64,000 nt of DNA, taken from contig NZ_PEBU01000008.1 of NCBI RefSeq assembly GCF_002887595.1, forward strand, positions 214,950-278,949. The letters run 5' to 3'. The notes under the pieces are model-generated. The model was not told the origin of the DNA. It was given only the letters and a program-made list of their open reading frames with translations, and made no database searches. The DNA comes from Bowmanella denitrificans. GTDB lineage: Bacteria; Pseudomonadota; Gammaproteobacteria; Enterobacterales; Alteromonadaceae. A program made the translations under genes and the position numbers. Within the stretch, counting starts at the first letter, position 1. The number at the start of each line of letters is the position of its first letter. Below are positions 19,577-27,316 of the stretch, one piece after another.

Positions 19577-20443
19577 TTGAAGTTGTGGTGGCTATTTCTG
19601 TTGGTGTCTTTTTCGGGCTGGGGGCAAAGCATTACCTGGTTGGCGGATGCCGCACCGGGTTTTGACAAGCAAGTACGACTGGATGAGCAAACCCGCGATC
19701 TGATTTTACAGGACTTGCCGGATTTGCAAGTGCGCATCGAAATCAGCAATCCACAGCGGGCCATAAAGCTTCTGGCGCAACGCGATGATATTTGTGTGGG
19801 TGACAGAATTTACACGCCAGCCCGCCAGGAATTCAGCGTGGCAACCCAGCTTCCTCAGGTGGTGGTGCTGGGGCTGCGCTTATATGTGCGCGATACTGCC
19901 GCACGATTTCCCCAAATTCTGCACAAAGCCACAACTCAAGGGCTATCCATTGTTGATCTGCTGACAGAACAAGGAGCCGCTTTTAAACTGGGTATTGTGG
20001 AAGGTCGTTCCTATGGTGGAGCGGTAGACCAGGCACTGCGGCCGTTTCTGACATCTGATTTACTCTATCGGCGGGCGGGCACAGACATGGGCGCCGGTGT
20101 CATTGCCATGCTTAGGTCAGAGCGTATTGATGCTTTACTGGAATTCCCCAATATATATCAACTCTATGCCGGGCAATCAGGCCAGACAACAAGCCAAAGT
20201 TTCAGCCTGAAGGAAACGCCGGCTTATAATATTGGTTTTATCTTGTGCTCCAACAGTGAAACCGGGCGCTATGCTGCGGGCGTCCTGTCCAAGCGTATTG
20301 CCGTTTTGTCTCAGACTTCTGCGTATCTGCAAAGTCATCTGAATTGGTTTGATGTTTCCTTGCATGCAGAGCTTACCCGCTATTACGACAAAGTGTATGG
20401 CACAACCTTTTCAAGCCAGCCCTCTGTAAGCTATGCCCGATGA
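19577..20443 (+). CDS. periplasmic solute-binding-like protein
   Basis: A protein of about 288 residues with a signal peptide (MKLWWLFLLVSFSGWGQS) and a low-similarity match in pattern to the type-2 periplasmic binding fold (SBP_bac_3-like), for example KLGIVEGRSYGG and RSERIDALLEFPNIY. The TTG at 19577 is preferred, with GGGA about ten bases upstream; an earlier TTG at 19556 gives a polar leader. No ABC permease or ATPase is adjacent, so it may serve as a sensor or an orphan binding protein. It sits inside the alpha-glucoside locus but shows no direct link to it. Confidence 0.7.
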   Translation: MKLWWLFLLVSFSGWGQSITWLADAAPGFDKQVRLDEQTRDLILQDLPDLQVRIEISNPQRAIKLLAQRDDICVGDRIYTPARQEFSVATQLPQVVVLGLRLYVRDTAARFPQILHKATTQGLSIVDLLTEQGAAFKLGIVEGRSYGGAVDQALRPFLTSDLLYRRAGTDMGAGVIAMLRSERIDALLEFPNIYQLYAGQSGQTTSQSFSLKETPAYNIGFILCSNSETGRYAAGVLSKRIAVLSQTSAYLQSHLNWFDVSLHAELTRYYDKVYGTTFSSQPSVSYAR

Positions 20444-20499
20444 AAGAGCAAGATTCGCAACGGTAAGCATAACTCCAACTGGTTTTGCGCCAATACAGA

Positions 20500-21519
20500 T
20501 CAAAGTGCTTTGCGGCTGGATTCACGCACCACAAGCTGCACATCCATGACTTGTGAACGCACGGTTTTACCGGCCAGTTTGTCTAACAATTTACGCACCA
20601 GCAATTTGCCCCCTTCCAGCGTCTGCTGCCGGATAGTGGTGAGTGAAGGATGGCAGAACATCGACAAGGCCACATCGTCAAACCCAACCATGGCGATATC
20701 TGCAGGGATGTGTCTGCCCGCTTCAATCAGCTTTTTCATTGCACCCAGCGCAATCACATCGCTAACCGCAAAAATACCGTCCACGTCCCCTGCGCCATTT
20801 TCCAACAGGCGGGTTGCACTGCGATAACCCGCTTCGCTGGTGAAATCGGTTTCCAGTCTGAGCGATTCATCCACCTGGATACCGGCTTGCTGCAGGGCCA
20901 GACAATAGCCCTGCCAGCGCTGCTCCATTTCGCTGTGACTGGTGTCGCCCAGAAAGGCAATACGCCGGCAGCCCTGGTTAAGTAAATGGTTAACGGCCAG
21001 AAAGGCGCCCATCTTATTGTCGCTACCAACGGTACAATACTGACTGTCCGGTAACATTGCCCCCCACACCACAAAAGGACAATCCTGTTCGGCCAAACGA
21101 TCAATGCGCGCATCATGCTCCCCCTGCCCGATGACAATCAGGCCGTCGGCACGTTTGGAATCGAAGTAGTAGTCGCGCCAATCGTCTGAGGCGGTGCGGG
21201 TATTAGACAGCAACATGTCGTAACCATGACGAGTCAGTTCATCGGCAATGGCACCCAGCATATCCAACAGCCAGGGATCAGAAATACCCTGTTCGGTGCG
21301 CTCTTTGAACAACACCACCACGGCAATCACCATGGTTTTCTGGGTACGCAATGCCCGGGCTTTAGCATTGATCTTAAAATTATGTTCACGGGCCACTTGC
21401 TGAATCTTATGCCGGGTTTTTTCGGCAATCAGCGGGTTGTCATTCAGCGCGCGGGAAACGGTGGACTCGGAAACGCCAAGGAGTTTGGCAATATCGGCAA
21501 TGCTTTTGGCGCGCGTCAT
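20500..21519 (-). CDS. LacI-family transcriptional regulator of the alpha-glucoside locus
   Basis: A 339-residue LacI/GalR-family repressor. The helix-turn-helix and hinge are SIADIAKLLGVSESTVSRAL and AKARALRTQKT at residues 6-60. The periplasmic-binding-like effector domain follows (ADGLIVIG, VGSDNKMGAFLAVNHLL, VGFDDVALS). Its likely targets are the two identical palindromes at 16400 and 24003; the protein to DNA pairing is inferred from family and location. The inducer could be the disaccharide or a phosphorylated product. It follows the TonB receptor on the same strand beyond a strong hairpin. Confidence 0.93.
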   Translation of the reverse strand: MTRAKSIADIAKLLGVSESTVSRALNDNPLIAEKTRHKIQQVAREHNFKINAKARALRTQKTMVIAVVVLFKERTEQGISDPWLLDMLGAIADELTRHGYDMLLSNTRTASDDWRDYYFDSKRADGLIVIGQGEHDARIDRLAEQDCPFVVWGAMLPDSQYCTVGSDNKMGAFLAVNHLLNQGCRRIAFLGDTSHSEMEQRWQGYCLALQQAGIQVDESLRLETDFTSEAGYRSATRLLENGAGDVDGIFAVSDVIALGAMKKLIEAGRHIPADIAMVGFDDVALSMFCHPSLTTIRQQTLEGGKLLVRKLLDKLAGKTVRSQVMDVQLVVRESSRKAL

Positions 21520-21543
21520 GGATCAGCTTATTCAGATGGGTGT

Positions 21544-21569
21544 TGGGGCAAGGTTATCAAATTGCCCCA
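21544..21569. promoter_or_regulatory. inverted repeat before the lacI-type gene
   Basis: TGGGGCAA and TTGCCCCA, eight perfect pairs separated by ten bases, lie 25 bases upstream of the regulator start. It could be a leader hairpin or a separate operator; it does not resemble the 16-bp palindrome of the locus. Confidence 0.35.
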
Positions 21570-21583
21570 CCGGTGGAAAAGCG

Positions 21584-21609
21584 AAAGGTGGCTGCGAGCT
21601 GCCACCTTT
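21584..21609 (-). terminator. intrinsic terminator of the TonB receptor gene
   Basis: AAAGGTGGC and GCCACCTTT pair perfectly over nine bases around an eight-base loop, 20 bases past the receptor stop. On the reverse strand a CGCTTTT tail follows. It should separate the receptor from the lacI-type gene. Confidence 0.65.
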
Positions 21610-21629
21610 TGTTATTTCTATCAACGACT

Positions 21630-23888
21630 TCAGAAGTTGTAGCCGATGCTCAGGTTCATTGACCTTGGCATAATGTAACGGCCATTAGGTGCCGTGGGGT
21701 TGCGGGGATCCCCCTCGGTCAGCCCGTCTTTATCGGTCAGGTTGTCCACCGACAGGCGCACATTCAATTGGTCTGTCACCTCCCAGTATGCGCCCAGATC
21801 AATCTTGGTATAACCGTCCAACTCGCCTAGATTCTCGTTACTGATCCAGCGGTCATCTACTGACGTCAGAGTACCATACAGCGTCACAAAATTGCCGCCA
21901 GCCAGTTCAACATCGTAGCTTGGGGTCAGACGGAACTGCCAGCCAGGCTGACGCTGCGACTCGTTACCCACCAAATCCACATCAGCGCTTTTGGTAATTT
22001 CCGTGCTTTGAATCGTGGCGTTTAGATTCAGGTTCAGGCCAAAATCAAAGGTGTAATTACCGTCCAGCTCAATCCCTTTTGCTTCGTTTACCGACAAGGT
22101 GGCCGGTTCACCCGGACGGGTTACCGTGCTGCTTTCCACTTCGTTAAAGAAAGCCGTGGCATACAGGCTGTAATTATCAGCGGCCAGCTTATAACCCAGC
22201 TCATACTGGGTGACATCGAAGATCAGGTCATTGCCGATTTCATACTGCCCATAGTTGTCACGAAAATCATCGAAGTAAGGCATTTTACTGCCGTCATTGA
22301 CGCGGGCAAAAATACCGGAATTGTCAGTGAGCATGTAATTGGCCCCAGCCGTCCAGGACGTGGTGTCCTCATCGTATTGCACTGGCTTGTTGATAGTGCC
22401 GTCCAGATCTTCATCCACCGAATAGTCAATCTTGTGATTTTCACGGCGAATACCCAAATCCAGGGTCAGATCATCAGTGGCCTTATATTCAAAGGCGGTA
22501 TAAAACGCTCGGGTGGAGCCGTCACCCGTGGCATTAATATCGTAGTTCCAAGTGCAGCTGTCATCATTATCGTTACAATCTATGCCGGTCAGATTCTCGC
22601 CGCCCGGCGCCACCACATGATATGACTGATTACCAATTGACCACCAGTCTTTGGCTTCAAAGTTGGAGGTATACAGGCCGAATGTCACCTTCAGGGCGTC
22701 GATTTGTTTGGTCAGCGACAAGTCGTTGGTAAAAGACTCAATCTCTTTCAACACCACCCAGCGGCCAATCTGTTGCACCAAGGTGTTGCCTGCATAGGTT
22801 TTGCCGGTCACCGCACCGGTAGCACTTTCACCGTTATCCGCTACCGCAGCCAAAGTAGTGGGTGCACCTTCAGGTACTAAACCATAAGTATTCGCATCGC
22901 CCTTGGTAAAATTAAAGCGGTCCGAGAACTGCCAGCCATCGGCAAATTCCAGTTGGATTTTACCGCCGGACACCGAACCGTCCCAGCCCCGACCATTACC
23001 AAAGTCAAAGGCCTGGGTGCTACTGCCTTCAGGGCCATATTGAATGCTGGCCTGCCGGTTAAGGGTACCAATTTGGGTATATTGGTTGTCTACCCCATCC
23101 ACCAGCGGGGTGGGCAAATACCAGACACCATGGTCATCTGTGACCCGGGTGTAGAAGTTCATTTTGCCGTTATCCAGTTCTTTAGTGATATTGATAGTGA
23201 ACTGATGGCCCTTCTCGGAATTGAATCCGGCATCGCGAATACCCGGCGAACTGGAAACATAACCACCCACCATATAATAAAGACCGTCCGAGATGGCGCC
23301 GCTGACCATGGCATCCACACGTTGCAGGTCATAATCTGAGGTGCTGTATTTAAATACCCCTTCGGTAATATCCGAACCTTCTTTCAGCAGGAAGTTGGTG
23401 GTCAGGCCGGGCTGGCCGTTTGAGATCACCGGGTTAGTACCACCACGCAGGCCTTCCATATAAGCCACAGTTTCATCCATACGAAACAGCGTGGAGTTTT
23501 CCAGGAATGACAGGGTTGGCGGCTGATACAAGGGCGCCCCTTCCATTTGCACGGTCAGAAACGGGGCATCTCCGGTACCAGGGAAACCGCGCACAAACAC
23601 ATTGGCCCCGGATACCCCGCCGGAACTCTCAGACCAGACGCCGGGCACAGCCTTAAATAAGTCTGCGGTACTCTTAGGGGCCAGCTTCTTAATGGCTTCG
23701 GCCGACAGGTTGGTTATGGCAAAGCCGGCATCTACTTTACGCACAGCGGTGCCGGTGGGTGTACCTGTTACCACGATTTGCTCAAAATCCTTGGCCTGTT
23801 CTTTATTATCAGGTGTTTCCTGCCCCCAGGCATGACCGCTCAGGGCGGTGGAAACGGCTAAAGCCAGGATGAGTTTATTGCTTTTCAT
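21630..23888 (-). CDS. TonB-dependent outer-membrane receptor, alpha-glucoside locus
   Basis: A 752-residue TonB-dependent receptor. The signal peptide ends near residue 22 (HAWGQ), and a TonB-box-like FEQIVVTGTPTG is at about 35-46. A plug domain (about 55-165) contains SANVFVRGFPG-like features, followed by a 22-strand barrel ending in the terminal aromatic SIGYNF. GGGGA lies before the ATG. The promoter region carries the locus palindrome at 24003 and a degenerate copy at 24154, so it is probably controlled by the neighbouring LacI-type repressor. Its cargo is probably a malto- or other alpha-glucooligosaccharide. Confidence 0.93.
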   Translation of the reverse strand: MKSNKLILALAVSTALSGHAWGQETPDNKEQAKDFEQIVVTGTPTGTAVRKVDAGFAITNLSAEAIKKLAPKSTADLFKAVPGVWSESSGGVSGANVFVRGFPGTGDAPFLTVQMEGAPLYQPPTLSFLENSTLFRMDETVAYMEGLRGGTNPVISNGQPGLTTNFLLKEGSDITEGVFKYSTSDYDLQRVDAMVSGAISDGLYYMVGGYVSSSPGIRDAGFNSEKGHQFTINITKELDNGKMNFYTRVTDDHGVWYLPTPLVDGVDNQYTQIGTLNRQASIQYGPEGSSTQAFDFGNGRGWDGSVSGGKIQLEFADGWQFSDRFNFTKGDANTYGLVPEGAPTTLAAVADNGESATGAVTGKTYAGNTLVQQIGRWVVLKEIESFTNDLSLTKQIDALKVTFGLYTSNFEAKDWWSIGNQSYHVVAPGGENLTGIDCNDNDDSCTWNYDINATGDGSTRAFYTAFEYKATDDLTLDLGIRRENHKIDYSVDEDLDGTINKPVQYDEDTTSWTAGANYMLTDNSGIFARVNDGSKMPYFDDFRDNYGQYEIGNDLIFDVTQYELGYKLAADNYSLYATAFFNEVESSTVTRPGEPATLSVNEAKGIELDGNYTFDFGLNLNLNATIQSTEITKSADVDLVGNESQRQPGWQFRLTPSYDVELAGGNFVTLYGTLTSVDDRWISNENLGELDGYTKIDLGAYWEVTDQLNVRLSVDNLTDKDGLTEGDPRNPTAPNGRYIMPRSMNLSIGYNF

Positions 23889-24002
23889 TGCTGGTCCCCA
23901 GTTATCTTTTTGACTTAGTTAGCTTTTATCTGGTCTGACAGGGAGTTTGTAGCCACCTTGTCAGCCACTGTGTGAGCTGAGATAGCTTAAAAGTAGATCG
24001 AA

Positions 24003-24018
24003 TTGCAATCGATTGCAA
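24003..24018. promoter_or_regulatory. LacI-type operator before the TonB receptor
   Basis: The same TTGCAATCGATTGCAA palindrome as at 16400-16415, placed 115 bases upstream of the receptor start codon. Exact identity over 16 bases at two promoter regions of one locus is strong evidence for a shared regulator. Confidence 0.8.
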
Positions 24019-24153
24019 TAATCAAGGCTGAATTTTGTGTAAAAAATGTTAATTTAAGGTTTTCACTGCTGTTTCAGTTACAAATTAGTTACAATAATTG
24101 GCAAAATTATCGTCGAACAGGCCGTTTTAGCAGCAAGAATTGCTCCATCAGAA

Positions 24154-24167
24154 TGGAAACGATTGCA
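24154..24167. promoter_or_regulatory. degenerate second LacI-type operator
   Basis: TGGAAACGATTGCA keeps one exact half-site (CGATTGCA) and a relaxed other half. It lies 135 bases beyond the perfect operator, upstream of the receptor. It fits the general LacI-family pattern and might allow looping with the main operator. Chance occurrence is possible. Confidence 0.35.
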
Positions 24168-24227
24168 TTTGGCGTGATCAGCTTAGGAGTAAACAGATTC
24201 AATGGCTGCAAAGTGTTGCTTTGGCAA

Positions 24228-24260
24228 CCTTCGTGGTGCAAGAGTTTTCAACCACGAAGG
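24228..24260 (-). terminator. stem-loop downstream of arcB
   Basis: CCTTCGTGGT and ACCACGAAGG form a perfect 10-bp stem with a 13-base loop, 20 bases after the arcB stop. It lacks a T-run. It probably marks the arcB transcript end before the receptor promoter region. Confidence 0.5.
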
Positions 24261-24279
24261 CTAATCGGGATGCTGCAGG

Positions 24280-26622
24280 CTAGTCGTCAATGGTCTGATC
24301 AGACAACCAGTTATGCAGAGATTGCATATCCAGTTTCAGGGCTTCCTGCAGCTCTTCTACCCAGTCATACACATTCTGCCACCAGGCGGGGTGATCGCCC
24401 TGCTGAATCTGATTGGCAATTTTCTGCACTCTGGAAAGCCCCACCGAGCCTGCCGCGCCTTTGATCTTATGGGCCTGGGCACAGACCTCATCCTTGTCTT
24501 TGGCGCTTAGATTGGTAAGCAGAATTTCCATGTACTGAGGAATACTCTGGTTAAACACATTAACGCTGGTGCTGAGCATTTCCGCGCCGATAGTGTCCAC
24601 CAGCATCTGCAGCATCTCCAGATCCAGCACGGATTCGCTCTTGGTCTGGCTACTTTCAGGTAAACGAGGCAACTCAGAGGCATCACAGAACAATTGATTA
24701 AATACCTCGACCACCCGGCTCTTCTTGATTGGTTTGGAAATAACGTCATCCATGCCCTGGTCCAGATACTCCTGGCGGGTCTTAATCACATTGGCGGTCA
24801 AGGCCACGACCGGCGTGCCGGTGACCAGTTCTTCCTCGTGCATTTTGCCCACCACGTCAAAACCTGTCATGTCAGGTAATTGAATATCCAGCAAAATCAG
24901 GTCATATTCATTGGCCCGCGCCATATCCAGCGCCTGTCGGCCGGTCATGGCCACTTCCACTGTCTGACCGAGTTTCTCCAGCAGCGCTTTGGCCACCATC
25001 ACGTTCAGTTCAATATCCTCCACCAGCAGGATTTTAAGACCCGTCACCCTGATTTCGGCCAACTGGGCTGGACGGGTGCTGATAGCCAGAGGTAACTCAA
25101 CGGTAAAGCAAGTGCCCTTGCCGACTTCACTGCTGACCCGGATATCGCCGTGCATCAGTTCAACCATCTTTTTGCAGATTGCCAGGCCAATCCCGGTGCC
25201 AGTTGCGCTTTGGTGATCAGGGTGTTTGACCTGATAATACATGGCGAAGATTTTATGCAGCTCTTCCTCAGGGATCCCCACCCCGGTGTCTGCCACCTTG
25301 AACAGCACGTTACAAATACCGTTTTTAGGCGTTTCTGCCGACAACGTAAAACTGACCGAGCCCTGCTGGGTAAACTTCACTGCATTAAACAGCAGATTCC
25401 ACAGCACCTGGCGTAACCTGGTGCCGTCTGCTTCGACAAAATCTGGCAACGGCTCAAGCATCTGGGTCTGGAAATTCAGATTCTTATCGGCCACCAACAG
25501 TTGGATAATACTGGACAATTCACCGAAGAAATCTTTCAGGCTGACAGTTTTCAATGCCAGTTCCAGCTTGTCCCGGCCCAGCTTGTCCAAATCAATAATG
25601 TCGTTAAAGATATTCCCCAGGGTGATGGCACTGGCGTAGATGGTACTGACCCAACTGTACTGCTCATCGGTCAGCTTTGTATCGCGCAGCATACGGCTTA
25701 AGCCGACAATGCCATTTAAAGGGGTACGCAGTTCGTGGCTAATTGTGGCAATAAAGGCGGTCTTATCCCGGCTGGCTTTTTCCAATGCCACCTGCGAATG
25801 TTTACGCTCGGTAATATCCCGGCCAAAGGCCAGCAAACCGAGGCGATTGGCCTCTTTGTCAAAAAACGGCACCTTACGCATTTCGTAGTACCGCTTGCTG
25901 CCATCAGCAAAGCGCAGCCATAGCTCTTCGGTGATGCCCATATTGTTTTCCAGCACTTCATGGTCACTTTCCACCACCTGCCGGGCCAGATCTTCGTCAT
26001 ACACTTCATGAGGAGTCAGGCCAATTAGCTCGGCTTCGGTCTTACCCGTCATTTGCTCTGCTACGGTATTGCAACCAGCAAAGCGTCCTTCTTCATTGCG
26101 GTAGTAAATTAAATCCGGACTGGCATCAATAATAGAGCGCAATAAGGTGGATAATCGCAGAGCCTGTTGCTCTTTTTCTGACTTTTCATGAATTTCCTGC
26201 TCCAGCTCAGCGAAGACCTTCTCTCTGTCTTCCTGCGCCTTACGGCGCTCTTCAATCTCGATATTGAGCTGGCGGATATTATTCTGCAGTTCACGATTCA
26301 GCAGCACATCCTCTTCGCGCAGACTTTCTAACTGCGCCACCACATCTTTGAGGTTGTGCCGACTGGTTTCCAGTTGCCTGACCAGTTCACTGAAAAAATA
26401 CAGCACCCAGGGCGCACTCAGTAGGGTCAGCATAATCGCAGAAATAAAGTCTTCCAGATGCACTTCACCAGTCATATACAAACGGATAAAGTAAGAGCCG
26501 GCGATGGTAAACATCAAGGTCAGCAACACAAACAGGATACTGATTCGCAAGGTGCCAAAGCGCCCGACAAACTGGGCAAAACGAATGGCCCAGGACTCAT
26601 TTTGATTGGAAGCTTGCTGCAT
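24280..26622 (-). CDS. arcB: aerobic respiration control sensor kinase ArcB
   Basis: A 780-residue tripartite hybrid kinase that senses quinone redox state and phosphorylates ArcA. Two membrane helices lie at about 26-48 and 62-82. A coiled-coil linker is followed by a PAS domain (about 155-275). The kinase domain has His296 in SHELRTPLNG and an ATPase domain (GTGIGLAICKK). A receiver has Asp579 (LILLDIQLPD), and the C-terminal HPt has His718 (AHKIKGAAGS). These align closely with E. coli His292, Asp576 and His717. Of the two redox cysteines, the Cys180 equivalent is present (Cys184), but the Cys241 position is tyrosine. The start at 26622 drops an unlikely 16-residue extension. Proximity to gltB matches other gammaproteobacteria. 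Confidence 0.93.
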   Translation of the reverse strand: MQQASNQNESWAIRFAQFVGRFGTLRISILFVLLTLMFTIAGSYFIRLYMTGEVHLEDFISAIMLTLLSAPWVLYFFSELVRQLETSRHNLKDVVAQLESLREEDVLLNRELQNNIRQLNIEIEERRKAQEDREKVFAELEQEIHEKSEKEQQALRLSTLLRSIIDASPDLIYYRNEEGRFAGCNTVAEQMTGKTEAELIGLTPHEVYDEDLARQVVESDHEVLENNMGITEELWLRFADGSKRYYEMRKVPFFDKEANRLGLLAFGRDITERKHSQVALEKASRDKTAFIATISHELRTPLNGIVGLSRMLRDTKLTDEQYSWVSTIYASAITLGNIFNDIIDLDKLGRDKLELALKTVSLKDFFGELSSIIQLLVADKNLNFQTQMLEPLPDFVEADGTRLRQVLWNLLFNAVKFTQQGSVSFTLSAETPKNGICNVLFKVADTGVGIPEEELHKIFAMYYQVKHPDHQSATGTGIGLAICKKMVELMHGDIRVSSEVGKGTCFTVELPLAISTRPAQLAEIRVTGLKILLVEDIELNVMVAKALLEKLGQTVEVAMTGRQALDMARANEYDLILLDIQLPDMTGFDVVGKMHEEELVTGTPVVALTANVIKTRQEYLDQGMDDVISKPIKKSRVVEVFNQLFCDASELPRLPESSQTKSESVLDLEMLQMLVDTIGAEMLSTSVNVFNQSIPQYMEILLTNLSAKDKDEVCAQAHKIKGAAGSVGLSRVQKIANQIQQGDHPAWWQNVYDWVEELQEALKLDMQSLHNWLSDQTIDD

Positions 26623-27316
26623 GAAGAGAATTTCCGCTGACAATAGTTGTCGGCATCCTAGCAAGAGCATGGCCGATTCCCCAAGCTGAATTTATACCCG
26701 TTCTATCAGCCGCAGCTAAATCACCAAGCGCGCAGATTGGAATTTTTATTCACATTTAACGTATATAAATTCAACCAAAGTATTCTTAAAAAAGCCCCTT
26801 CTTCAGCCTTCTTGGTCAGCCTATACCACTAGGATTTTTAGTTATATGCTAAAAACCAAAACATCAAATTGGTCAGATGGCGACCGTTTTGGGATTTTTA
26901 TCCTAACTTTACCTCAAAATAGCTATTCGCATTCCAACCTTATTACTAAGGGGGAATTGATTTGTCGAAGCATTGTGGTATTTTCATTAGCCGCACTTTA
27001 TGAGTGCATAAAGATTCGTTATTGGTGCAGACAGGCTTGAGGTCGGCCAATATACAAATAGGAATGCGGAACCGGCCTTAGGGCCAAGAGGCGTCGATAC
27101 TGGATACGTCCGGTGCGATAAGAATAGCGGCGGTAGGGAAAAAACCGCTCTGTTCAGAAAGAAAGACTGGTAACCCCAAATAAAAATAGAACCTGTAACA
27201 GGTCATCCTAACGACACAGGCGCATGAGAAAACGGACCAAAAAGAGTCCAGCACATGCCATCCCTGAATAAAAAACATCACCCTGCCCAGTCGAACGGTT
27301 GAAGGAGTCATGAGTA
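26623..27316. other. divergent control region between arcB and gltB
   Basis: A 694-base AT-rich stretch without a supportable gene. It must hold the divergent arcB and gltB promoters, but I could not fix either with confidence. An inverted repeat TTTTTAG / CTAAAAA (26835-26855, seven-base spacer) is the clearest structure. A 64-codon open frame at 26846-27040 has no ribosome-binding site and no recognisable product. Confidence 0.4.

Noticed and set aside
26846..27040. 64-codon forward open frame between arcB and gltB
   Set aside because: No ribosome-binding site, no recognisable motif, AT-rich promoter region.
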